A program made the translations under genes and the position numbers. Below, in pieces: positions 9,290-16,617 of a stretch of DNA of 20,280 nucleotides; within the stretch, counting starts at the first letter, position 1, and every line of letters starts with the position of its first letter. Origin of the DNA: Candidatus Sulfotelmatobacter sp. (GTDB lineage Bacteria; Acidobacteriota; Terriglobia; Terriglobales; Acidobacteriaceae). A model generated the notes under the pieces. That model searched no databases, was not told the DNA's origin, and saw nothing but the letters and a program-made list of their open reading frames with translations. Location: contig JASHRE010000378.1 of the NCBI GenBank assembly GCA_030037515.1, forward strand, positions 1-20,280, given 5' to 3'.

Positions 9290-10023
9290 AGCGCCTCGGC
9301 CAGAGGATGCCGATTTGAATCTTTGTAGATCAGATATTTCGCCGGGATTTTTCCGATCGCGCCGAACCACTGCGGGCACCAAGGCGCCATCCAGATGAAA
9401 TCCCCGGCGGTAACTGGATACCACGAATCGCCCAGCCGATAAATGCCTCCTCCCGCTAACATCAGCAGCCCGTGTTCCATGACGTGCATCTCGACCTGAC
9501 TCAGCGCAGCGCCAGGCTGATAGACCATGGTATTGACGGCAAAATCGAAACCGGGGTCATCGGGTAGCAGACATTTCACCTGCAAGTCAGGATCGTCGTT
9601 CAAAGCCTGCGCCGTAACTGCATCTTCGTTTGAAATGATCGGACGGGGCGGAGCCGCGGAGTGCAGCGCCAGATATGGCTTTTCAACGACAACAGCTCGC
9701 GTGGAGTCGATTGCAACAACTCGGTCGGAAGTGCCTGCGGGTAGGTAAGCGTATCCGCGACTGCCGATTTCAGTTTTCTCCTGCAAGATCGCGAGTCTTC
9801 CGTCGATGACGTAGAGAAAGCGCTGGGCCGCGGTCGGCCCCAGTTCTCCTCGCGCGTCGAATTCAGCCGTGTACTCGGTGAATCGCGCGCCTAAAGCCGG
9901 GCCTGCATGAACGATCGCCGCACAACGCTTCATTCCAGGCAGAGCCGTGCGGACGAAAGTGTCGGGTGTGAGCAGCATATGATTGCGAGCCTGAGAACTG
10001 CGCGTTTGCCCGAGGTTATGCAC
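9286..10023 (-). CDS. allE: (S)-ureidoglycine aminohydrolase, bicupin
   Basis: Converts S-ureidoglycine to S-ureidoglycolate and ammonia, between the two M20 amidohydrolase steps. The 245 residues form two cupin domains. The C-terminal cupin carries the metal ligands expected from plant and E. coli UGHY: Glu178, His180 and His184 (EMHVMEHG) and Gln218 (PWCPQWFG). The N-terminal piece LGQTRSSQARNHMLLTPD aligns with the family's conserved 'TR-----R-HALLTP' segment, so the GTG at 10023 is preferred over the internal Met16. That GTG overlaps the end of the preceding M20 gene by eight bases (its stop is 10018-10016), and the stop overlaps the next gene by ATGA. The gene symbol follows E. coli allE (ylbA). 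The identification is strong from sequence and context. Confidence 0.92.
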   Translation of the reverse strand: MHNLGQTRSSQARNHMLLTPDTFVRTALPGMKRCAAIVHAGPALGARFTEYTAEFDARGELGPTAAQRFLYVIDGRLAILQEKTEIGSRGYAYLPAGTSDRVVAIDSTRAVVVEKPYLALHSAAPPRPIISNEDAVTAQALNDDPDLQVKCLLPDDPGFDFAVNTMVYQPGAALSQVEMHVMEHGLLMLAGGGIYRLGDSWYPVTAGDFIWMAPWCPQWFGAIGKIPAKYLIYKDSNRHPLAEAL

Positions 10024-11305
10024 GGGGTGTCCCTTTCAAGAAATCCGCTTCGGAAGCCAACTGATGGAGCAAGTGCATACCACACTCGATCGCCTTCGCG
10101 ACGTCCTCGGCCAGAACCGCTTCTGCCGGATCATGGCTGATGCCGCCGGGCGTGCGCAGAAAAATCATCGCCGCGGGAACTTTTTCGGCCATGATCATGG
10201 CATCATGCCCGGCTCCGCTCACCATGCGATACGGTTTGCATCCGCTCGCACCAATCGCGATTTCAATTTGCTCGATCAAGAATGGGTCCATGGCAACCGC
10301 CGGCTGATTCAATAGCGTACTGTAGTTGAGCGATAGTCTGCGGCGGCTGCAGATCTGTTTGGCCTGCTCCGTCAGCTTTTCGACCGCACCCACGCGAACA
10401 TCATCGGTGCGATGACGGACGTCGAGCGACACCCGCGCCTCTTTGGCAATCACATTGGCCGCGCCTGGAGATGCGATCACGGAGCCGACCGTCGCGACCA
10501 TCTCCGGATGTGCGTTGGCTTCCTTCTCGACGATCGTGATCCATTCCGCTGCGGCGGCAACGGCATCGGCACGAAGATGCATAGGAGTGGTTCCCGCGTG
10601 ATTGGCGCGGCCGCGAAAAGCGAACTTCATTCGAGTCTGACCTGCGATTGCTTCAACGGCGGCGAGCGGCAGGGCCAGTTGCTCGAGCACCGGTCCTTGC
10701 TCGACGTGAAACTCCAGATAGCCGCAGACGTTGGCGTGCAGGCCGGCGTCCGGGATGTCAGCGGGATGCAAACCGAAGTTCTCGATTGCTTGCTCGGCAG
10801 ACGTACCAGCAGCATCTTGCGAGTTCAACAGATCATCATCCACTCTTCCCACCAGAGCGCGACTGCCGATAAAGGGCACTCCGAAGCGAGCGCCCTCTTC
10901 ATCCGAGAATCCGATCAACTCCACGGCGTAGGGCAGTTTTTCTCCGTGCCAGGCTTCGATGAGAGCGGCTGCAATCACGACACCAAGGATGCCGTCATAG
11001 CGGCCGGCATTGGGGACGGTGTCGAGATGCGATCCGATCAGCAGACGTGGATCAGATTTCCGATCGCGAGGATAGAGGGCGCGAAAGTTTCCCACGGCAT
11101 CGATTCGAACGTTGACCCCAAGCGGCTCCAACCAGGATGCGATCTCGCGATACACATTGTGCATTGGCGGCGAAAGAAATGTTCGCCGTATGCTGCCGGA
11201 ATCTTCAGAGAACGCGGCAAGTGTGTTGCATCGCGCGAGCACTCGTTCTGCGAGTTCGGTGGTTGAGACTGTTTTTTGCACTGGAACGGAGAACTGCCAA
11301 TTCAC
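10016..11305 (-). CDS. M20 amidohydrolase, probable allantoate amidohydrolase (AAH)
   Basis: Predicted to hydrolyse allantoate to S-ureidoglycine, CO2 and ammonia, feeding the ureidoglycine aminohydrolase encoded next. It has 429 residues from the GTG at 11305, which overlaps the urate oxidase stop as GTGA. The open frame extends to 11770, but the extra 155 residues are an antisense-like shadow of the membrane protein gene. Metal-site residues of the M20 carbamoylase/allantoate family: His93 (GSHLDTVPNAGRYDGILGV), Asp104, Glu136-Glu137 (FSDEEGARFG), His200 (LEFHVEQGP) and His391 (ISHDPAE). GRANHAGTTPM around His236 is the dimer-domain motif. The sequence is clearly diverged from the second M20 enzyme of the operon. 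The symbol allC could apply; N-carbamoyl-amino-acid hydrolase is the alternative on sequence alone. Confidence 0.87.
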   Translation of the reverse strand: MNWQFSVPVQKTVSTTELAERVLARCNTLAAFSEDSGSIRRTFLSPPMHNVYREIASWLEPLGVNVRIDAVGNFRALYPRDRKSDPRLLIGSHLDTVPNAGRYDGILGVVIAAALIEAWHGEKLPYAVELIGFSDEEGARFGVPFIGSRALVGRVDDDLLNSQDAAGTSAEQAIENFGLHPADIPDAGLHANVCGYLEFHVEQGPVLEQLALPLAAVEAIAGQTRMKFAFRGRANHAGTTPMHLRADAVAAAAEWITIVEKEANAHPEMVATVGSVIASPGAANVIAKEARVSLDVRHRTDDVRVGAVEKLTEQAKQICSRRRLSLNYSTLLNQPAVAMDPFLIEQIEIAIGASGCKPYRMVSGAGHDAMIMAEKVPAAMIFLRTPGGISHDPAEAVLAEDVAKAIECGMHLLHQLASEADFLKGTPRA

Positions 11306-12120
11306 GCTTCGCGAATGAACTTGGCCGCAACCCAGCCTACGATGACAAGCAACATCAACGTGTGCCAGGCATACCGATTTCCATAGGTCGCGACCGGATA
11401 ATGATTGCTGATCATGAGAAGAACCACGGGCACAGCCATGAACGTATTGTGTTTCGACCGCAGCTTGGCTTGCGCCCCCAGAGTGAAATCCAATTTGTCG
11501 CCGACCGTGGCTGCCGCGACCATCTTGCGCTGCGCCGGCAAAATGCCGAACCAGACGTTCGCGGTCATGATGGTCCCCAGGATCGCTCCCACATGAATGT
11601 ATGCAGCGCGCCCGCTGAAAACATGCAGCAAGCCCCAGGCGAATGCAGCGACCATAATCAGCGCGAAAATTGCGAATGCTGCCCGCGATCGGCCCAGTGG
11701 CGAGCGAAGGGCGGCATCGTAAATCAACCAGCCGGCAACGAGACTTCCCAAGCCGATGGCAATCCCCCACGCTTGCGGGATATTCGCAACGTCCGGATCA
11801 ATGAGTCCGCTGCCCAGATAGTAAACGAGAAAGAGCAGAACGATTCCACCCAGCCATGTCATCAGCGCTTCCCAGCGAAACCATCGCACTTGCTGCGCAG
11901 AAACACGCAGCGAGTTCTGTTTTTCGACCGTGTAAAAGCCCCCGCTGTGAACCATCCAGACCGCAGGCCTAGAACCGTCATTTGTGGAGTCTTCCTCGAG
12001 CCTCACGAATTGCCGGTCAAGCCAAGTGAAGTAGTACGTCTGGCCCACCCACATGATTCCGGCAAAAACGTGGAACCAGCGCACGCTCAGGTTCAGCCAT
12101 TCGCGAATCGAGAAGTCCAC
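11302..12120 (-). CDS. puuD: Membrane urate oxidase, PuuD type, without cytochrome c domain
   Basis: Integral-membrane urate hydroxylase that oxidises urate to 5-hydroxyisourate and passes electrons to the respiratory chain. The N-terminus VDFSIREWLNLSVRWFHVFA followed by GIMWVGQTYYFTWLD is characteristic of the PuuD/DUF989 membrane domain. About seven hydrophobic helices can be seen; SNHYPV and NVWFGILPAQRKMV are further family-like segments with candidate haem-ligand histidines. Characterised PuuD proteins (about 400 residues) carry a C-terminal cytochrome c domain with CxxCH. This protein ends right after the last helix (AAKFIREA) and has no CxxCH. GTG 12120 is chosen (272 residues): it follows GGGGGA and lies five bases past the uraH stop. 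GTG 12159 would overlap uraH by 35 bases and add residues unlike the family. The stop overlaps the next gene as GTGA. Confidence 0.88.
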   Translation of the reverse strand: MDFSIREWLNLSVRWFHVFAGIMWVGQTYYFTWLDRQFVRLEEDSTNDGSRPAVWMVHSGGFYTVEKQNSLRVSAQQVRWFRWEALMTWLGGIVLLFLVYYLGSGLIDPDVANIPQAWGIAIGLGSLVAGWLIYDAALRSPLGRSRAAFAIFALIMVAAFAWGLLHVFSGRAAYIHVGAILGTIMTANVWFGILPAQRKMVAAATVGDKLDFTLGAQAKLRSKHNTFMAVPVVLLMISNHYPVATYGNRYAWHTLMLLVIVGWVAAKFIREA

Positions 12121-12124
12121 GCTC

Positions 12125-12466
12125 TCAGGTCCCCCGATAGGTGGTATATCCGTTGGCACTCAACAGCAGCGGAATGTGGAAGTGCGACTCGCCCTCGCGC
12201 ACATCGAAGGTCACTTCAACGACCGGATGCAGCGCGTGCACGCCAAGCTCGTCAAAGTAGTTGGCCGTATCAAAAACGAGGCGATAGATTCCCGGCGGCA
12301 GATCGTCGGTGGGAAGCATTTGGGCACAACGGCCGTCACGGTCGGTACGGGCCGAATGCAACGGATGCCAGTGGCCCGGTACCTCTCGTTTTTCCAAGTG
12401 CACCGGGACACCTACCGCCGGCTTGCCGAGGTTCACATCGAGAACGTGGGTTGAAATGCGTTTCAT
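12125..12466 (-). CDS. uraH: 5-hydroxyisourate hydrolase (transthyretin-like)
   Basis: Hydrolyses 5-hydroxyisourate, the urate oxidase product, to OHCU. The 113 residues match the family's normal bacterial cytoplasmic length, with no signal peptide. Recognisable parts are the N-terminal ISTHVLDVNLGKPA with His7, Arg46 in TDRDGRC, His95/His97 in ESHFHIPLLLS, and the C-terminal GYTTYRGT. His7, Arg46 and a histidine of the HFH pair correspond to known active-site residues. The signature C-terminal tetrapeptide is normally YRGS; here it is YRGT, a conservative change at the last residue. The ATG at 12466 overlaps the stop of the fused XDH-FAD/UraD gene by ATGA, so the enzymes for consecutive steps (HIU and OHCU) are translationally coupled. 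Confidence 0.95.
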   Translation of the reverse strand: MKRISTHVLDVNLGKPAVGVPVHLEKREVPGHWHPLHSARTDRDGRCAQMLPTDDLPPGIYRLVFDTANYFDELGVHALHPVVEVTFDVREGESHFHIPLLLSANGYTTYRGT

Positions 12467-13839
12467 TTATCCAACCATTTTCTAAGACGGAGGTTTGTGA
12501 TCTTTCTCTGTTCTTCCACGCTGACGCGTAATTCAGATTCTTCGTCGTTCTGCATCCGGTCGCGAAGAATCTCAAGCATTTCGGTCGCGGATTTTCCGGT
12601 CGCAAAGACGATGAAAATCCGCCCGAAGCGCGCTTCGTATTCACGATTGGCCTCGGCTAACTCCGCCCGGACTTGGCTGTCTGGGCTCTGCGAACGCTTT
12701 TGCTCTTGCGATGACCACGCGGCAGATTGCGGAGAGGCAGACGCCGGAGCGTTTTTCTCGCCGATTCGTGGATGCTTGGCAAACGCTTCTTTCCAGTCGG
12801 GGGGCTGCAAAGCGTTCCAGATTTCATCCGACGCTGCGATCAGCGATGCCTCGTCGGCGAAGGGGCGCCGCGAAGCCAAAAGCCGCGCCCACATGCCCGA
12901 CCCGCAGCAATCCAATACTTCGTGCGCTGCATCCTTCGCTGGCAGTCGGTTCCAGTGGGCCAGCCTGGCGGATTTTTCTCCTGCCAATTTCTCAAGAAAC
13001 TCGACAACCAGATTGCCAAGAACCGCTGATCGATAACGTGAAGTCGACCGAACATCGTCAATTGGCCGAATCTCATTTATCGCGGCTTGCCGCGCTTGCT
13101 CGATAAGAGCTTTGTCGATGGTCTTTCCTCCCACCACTTCTTCGGTCAGTTTCAGCCGCAAGGGAATCGGAGCGACGCTGCCCGCAGCCAGTCGAATGTC
13201 GCTCACTATGCCGGCATCCAACCGCGCTAACGCCGCAACGCAAACTTTCGCGATCGCCTGGGCATTGCGGGCGCCCACTTTTCGAAAATAGGAACTATAC
13301 CGTGAGTAGCGGCGCGACAAAACGATCTCGCGGACCAATTCATCCTGCGCCAGAAGCGTCTTTTTGTAGCCGGTGTGAAAATCGTTATAGGCGACCCGCC
13401 GCTCGCCGCGGGCGGAGATCAGAATTAGCGCCGCGTCGTAAACAAGCAGCGCGGGCAGGGAATCCGCGGCGGGCGAGGCATTCACGATGTTGCCACCCAG
13501 CGTTCCGCGGTTCTGATTGGCAATGCCGCCCGTACAACGCGCCGTTGCCACGAGCAATGGGAATTCATTTTGCACGATTTCGTTCTGTTGCAGATCGGTG
13601 TACGTGCTAGCCGCGCCGATTCTTACATCGTCGGCGCCAGCCTCGATTCTGCGGAGCTCGGGCAGATTCCATAAGCTCACCAGCTTGCGTACGCTAAGCC
13701 TTCCCGCCGCGTAAACAACCATCAGGTCCGTTCCGCCGGCGATGGGAAGCCACTCTCCGGGACTTTGCCCCAGGAGCGACACAACCGTCGCCAGACTTCC
13801 AGGCGCCACGAGCTCGTAGTCTGATGGATCAGCTCTCAT
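12463..13839 (-). CDS. Fusion: xanthine dehydrogenase FAD subunit + OHCU decarboxylase (UraD)
   Basis: A single frame of 458 residues encodes two enzymes. Residues 5-285 or so are a CoxM/XdhB-type FAD subunit, with PIAGGTDLMV (33-42), the FAD-contact loop GTLGGNIVNASPAADS (112-127) and the CO-dehydrogenase flavoprotein C-terminal fold. Residues 295-458 are a complete OHCU decarboxylase: HWNRLPAKDAAHEVLDCCGS, catalytic His356 in KHPRIGEK, Glu379 in SSQEQ, FGRIFIVFATGKSA (405-418) and the C-terminal ITNLRLRKWL arginine region. There is almost no linker between them and no start codon at the junction. The OHCU domain makes S-allantoin; the FAD domain carries electrons from the Mo/Fe-S subunits to NAD. 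ATG 13839 is chosen because AGGAG lies eight bases upstream (13852-13848); the frame is open to 13899, but that would overlap the Fe-S gene by 44 bases. Confidence 0.93.
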   Translation of the reverse strand: MRADPSDYELVAPGSLATVVSLLGQSPGEWLPIAGGTDLMVVYAAGRLSVRKLVSLWNLPELRRIEAGADDVRIGAASTYTDLQQNEIVQNEFPLLVATARCTGGIANQNRGTLGGNIVNASPAADSLPALLVYDAALILISARGERRVAYNDFHTGYKKTLLAQDELVREIVLSRRYSRYSSYFRKVGARNAQAIAKVCVAALARLDAGIVSDIRLAAGSVAPIPLRLKLTEEVVGGKTIDKALIEQARQAAINEIRPIDDVRSTSRYRSAVLGNLVVEFLEKLAGEKSARLAHWNRLPAKDAAHEVLDCCGSGMWARLLASRRPFADEASLIAASDEIWNALQPPDWKEAFAKHPRIGEKNAPASASPQSAAWSSQEQKRSQSPDSQVRAELAEANREYEARFGRIFIVFATGKSATEMLEILRDRMQNDEESELRVSVEEQRKITNLRLRKWLDK

Positions 13840-13847
13840 CCCGCATT

Positions 13848-13852
13848 CTCCT
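13848..13852 (-). promoter_or_regulatory. Ribosome binding site of the XDH-FAD/UraD fusion gene
   Basis: On the minus strand AGGAG lies eight bases before the ATG at 13839, in the only real gap (16 bases) between the Fe-S gene and the fusion gene. It decides the start against the longer in-frame reading from 13899. Confidence 0.7.
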
Positions 13853-13855
13853 GCG

Positions 13856-14344
13856 TCATTTCCCGTGATCATCCCTCGCGGCCTGGGCGACAGCTTCACA
13901 AATCTGCGTGTAGCCGGTGCAGCGGCAAAGATTTCCAGCGAGAGCCTCTTTGATCTCTTCTAACGTGGGTCGAGAGTGTGAGTTCAGCAAGTGCACCGCG
14001 GCCATGATCAAACCGGGAGTGCAAATTCCGCACTGCGCGCCGCCGCACTCGAGAAAAGTACGCTGTAACGGGTGCAGCTGCGAATCAGCCTCTAAGCCTT
14101 CGATGGTCGTGATCGTAGCATCCTGCGCCTGCAGCGCGGGAACGAGGCAGCTGGTCACGACTTGCCCATTCATCAGCACCGAGCACGAGCCGCACTCGCC
14201 TTCACCGCATCCCTCTTTCGCCCCGGTCAAGCCCAAATGATGCCGCAATACATCGAGCAGGCGCTCCATCGCGTGCGTGCGGACCGTTTTCTTTTTGCCA
14301 TTTACAGTCAGAGAGATTTCGCACAAGCCCGCCGGCGTTCTCAT
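13856..14344 (-). CDS. Xanthine dehydrogenase 2Fe-2S subunit
   Basis: Small iron-sulfur subunit of the xanthine dehydrogenase, relaying electrons from the molybdenum site to FAD. The 162 residues have the two-domain arrangement of the CoxS/XdhC-type family. The plant-ferredoxin-like cluster has Cys46, Cys51, Cys54 and Cys66 (EGCGEGECGSCSVLMNG), and the second cluster has Cys105, Cys108, Cys140 and Cys142 (QCGICTPG and LCRCTGY). All eight cysteines are present. The ATG at 14344 overlaps the stop of the Mo-subunit gene by ATGA. Substrate specificity cannot be read from this subunit; it follows from the operon. Gene names for this subunit differ between species (xdhC, pucE, xdhA), so none is given. 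Confidence 0.95.
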   Translation of the reverse strand: MRTPAGLCEISLTVNGKKKTVRTHAMERLLDVLRHHLGLTGAKEGCGEGECGSCSVLMNGQVVTSCLVPALQAQDATITTIEGLEADSQLHPLQRTFLECGGAQCGICTPGLIMAAVHLLNSHSRPTLEEIKEALAGNLCRCTGYTQICEAVAQAARDDHGK

Positions 14345-16617
14345 CGAACCACTCCCAAAACTCGTGCGTCTTCTTCTTTTTTGGAGCGGGATGTCACAGC
14401 TTCAAAAATACCCTCCGCGAGCAACGGAATGGAATCAAACTGCATTCCCAATGCGTCCGCAACTGCATTTACGACGGCCGGCGCTGGACCGTCGATGGGC
14501 AACTCACCAATCCCCTTGGCGCCGAACGCACCATGCTGGTTGCCGAGTTCCTCAAAGTACACGCGAATCAGAGGAAGATCGGCTGACGTTGGCATGATGT
14601 AATTTGTCATTTGCGCATTCTGCATGCGTCCATCGCGCCAAGAAACTTTTTCATACAGCGCGAAGCCGATGCCCTGCGCTACGCCTCCGACGATCTGACC
14701 GCGCGCGAGCACAGGGTGAAGGACTTTTCCGACTTCCTGCAGAGCAACGAAGTCGTCAACAGAAGCCGCGTAGGTCGTCAGATCGACCGTGACTTCCGCA
14801 ATGTATATCGCCCACGCGTATGCGGCGTAGGCTTCGCCACGGTATTTTTCGTCATCCCAGAAAATATTCGGCGGAGGTTCGTAGCGCGAGAACGATTTCA
14901 AATCACCGTGTTCGGCAATGTATTGCGCACACGCAGCCTTGAACTCTGCGGGCGAGTAAGAATCGCGAAGATCGTTGGAGGCCAGAAGCGTCTGGCGAAT
15001 TCCCAGGGCGGCAGACTGCACCAGCTTGCCTACAATCATCACCGTGCGCGAGGCTACCGTCGGCCCGCTGTTGGGAACTTGCTCGGTGTCAGCCTCGGCG
15101 ATCTCGACGGAATCGTACGGCAGTCCGAGAACCTCGGCAGCAATCTGGCAAAGCACGGTTTTTGTCCCTTGACCGAATTCCGTGCTTGAGACCAGCACCC
15201 GGACCTTGCCGTCTATGCGGCCTTCTACTCCCACGAGCGAAGACAGAGAGCGCTCGCCCGATCCCGTGAATCCCGCGCCGTGCAGAAATGTGGCGAGCCC
15301 AATTCCTTTCTTGCGCGTTGAATTTTGGTTTTCCTGCTGAAATCGTCGCTTTCTCACGTCGTACTTGGAGAGCGCAAGGGCTCGATCAAGCAGCTTGTCG
15401 AGATCGATGGATTCATGAATCGTCTGCTCGGTGGCCGTCGTTTGTCCCGGCTTCAGAAAGTTCCGCCGGCGGATTTCAACTGGAGAAACCCCTATCGTCC
15501 CTGCGATGCGATCCATGTGTCGTTCCATGGCGAACAAACTTTGCGGCGCACCGAATCCGCGAAACGCCCCGTGCGGCGGTGTATTCGTCGCGACCGCCCT
15601 GGCGCGAATGCGAATATTCGGCCAGAAATATGGACCGGCGGCATGAATCGTCCCGCGCGACAAAACCACCGGCGAAAGCGTCGTGTACGCGCCGCCATCG
15701 ACCACGAACTCGATCTCGCCGCCGAGAATTTTGCCCTCGCGCGTCACGGCTGTGCGGTGCCGCGTCCGCGAAGGATGCCTCTTAGTCGTGGCCGCCATAT
15801 CCTCAGAGCGGTCATAAACAATTTTTACCGGCTTGCCCGACTTCATCGCCAACAGCGCAGCGTGGCAAGCGATCATCGACGGATACTCCTCTTTGCCCCC
15901 GAAGGCTCCGCCGGTTTCTGTCTGCACCACTCGTACTTTATCTTCCGCCAAGTGGAAAAGCTTCATCAGAGCCTTGTGCACGTAGTAGGGACATTGCATC
16001 GATCCCCAAACCGTGATTCCACATTGGCGATCGAAGCTAGCGATCATGCCATTGTTTTCGATATACAACTGCTCTTGCGCGCCAGTCGTGTATTCGCCTT
16101 TGACAACAAAATCAGCTTTCGCCCAAAGGCTATCCACGTCACCTTTTTCGATCGTATAAGTCTTGAACGTGTTATCGCGTCCCCAGATGATTTCTTCTCC
16201 GAGCTCGCTTTCTTCCATCGTGAAAATTGCGGGAAGCCTCTGGTATTCAATTGCGATTGCCGCGATGGCTTTGGGGAGAACGTGCGGATTCGCGTGCGCG
16301 AGAAGAAGAATCGGTTCCTCGGGGTGATTCACCGCACCATCCGCTAAACAGGGTTGATCGTCGGCGATAAGGGCGACGCAATTCGCTCCAGGAATATCTC
16401 TGGCGGAGACGATCACGAATTCCTGCCAGGGGAAGTTCGGCGCGAAGGTGACCTTCTTTATTTTCCCGCGCGCAACCGTGCTGCGCACGGTGGCGCCATA
16501 AAGCATGCCGGGCAGGGTGATATCGTCAATGTATTGCGCACGGCCGGTGACTTTGTCGCGCCCTTCTTTGCGCGGAACCGGCATCCCGACAATGGGTTCG
16601 GTCTTCCTGCGACTCAC
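14341..16617 (-). CDS. Xanthine dehydrogenase molybdenum-binding subunit
   Basis: Catalytic subunit that hydroxylates hypoxanthine/xanthine to urate at a molybdopterin site. With the GTG at 16617 it has 758 residues, normal for the family. Visible parts are the N-terminal aldehyde oxidase/XDH hammerhead domain (GMPVPRKEGRDKVTGRAQYI), then GGAFGGKEE (236-244) and AFRGFG (351-356) of the Mo-cofactor domain. EFGQGTKTVL follows, and near the C-terminus the conserved catalytic Glu705 sits in GAKGIGELP. The GTG overlaps the allantoinase stop as GTGA and has GGGGGA just upstream. An ATG at 16659 would overlap allB by 46 bases and has GGAG directly abutting it, so it is less likely. Another purine or aldehyde hydroxylase is possible on sequence alone, but the surrounding urate genes point to xanthine. 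No Mo-cofactor maturation gene (xdhC chaperone) is present in the window. Confidence 0.93.
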   Translation of the reverse strand: MSRRKTEPIVGMPVPRKEGRDKVTGRAQYIDDITLPGMLYGATVRSTVARGKIKKVTFAPNFPWQEFVIVSARDIPGANCVALIADDQPCLADGAVNHPEEPILLLAHANPHVLPKAIAAIAIEYQRLPAIFTMEESELGEEIIWGRDNTFKTYTIEKGDVDSLWAKADFVVKGEYTTGAQEQLYIENNGMIASFDRQCGITVWGSMQCPYYVHKALMKLFHLAEDKVRVVQTETGGAFGGKEEYPSMIACHAALLAMKSGKPVKIVYDRSEDMAATTKRHPSRTRHRTAVTREGKILGGEIEFVVDGGAYTTLSPVVLSRGTIHAAGPYFWPNIRIRARAVATNTPPHGAFRGFGAPQSLFAMERHMDRIAGTIGVSPVEIRRRNFLKPGQTTATEQTIHESIDLDKLLDRALALSKYDVRKRRFQQENQNSTRKKGIGLATFLHGAGFTGSGERSLSSLVGVEGRIDGKVRVLVSSTEFGQGTKTVLCQIAAEVLGLPYDSVEIAEADTEQVPNSGPTVASRTVMIVGKLVQSAALGIRQTLLASNDLRDSYSPAEFKAACAQYIAEHGDLKSFSRYEPPPNIFWDDEKYRGEAYAAYAWAIYIAEVTVDLTTYAASVDDFVALQEVGKVLHPVLARGQIVGGVAQGIGFALYEKVSWRDGRMQNAQMTNYIMPTSADLPLIRVYFEELGNQHGAFGAKGIGELPIDGPAPAVVNAVADALGMQFDSIPLLAEGIFEAVTSRSKKEEDARVLGVVR

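Noticed and set aside
11306..11770. N-terminal extension of the allantoate amidohydrolase by 155 residues
   Set aside because: The extension lies wholly inside the urate oxidase gene in another frame, has no family-like sequence, and the GTG at 11305 gives a normal-length enzyme with a GTGA overlap.
11137..12531. A 464-codon plus-strand open frame opposite puuD and uraH
   Set aside because: Both underlying minus-strand genes have clear families and conserved catalytic residues, and the plus-strand translation has no recognisable domain.
15325..16347. A 340-codon plus-strand open frame opposite the XDH Mo subunit
   Set aside because: Antisense shadow of a well-conserved gene, with no start context or family.
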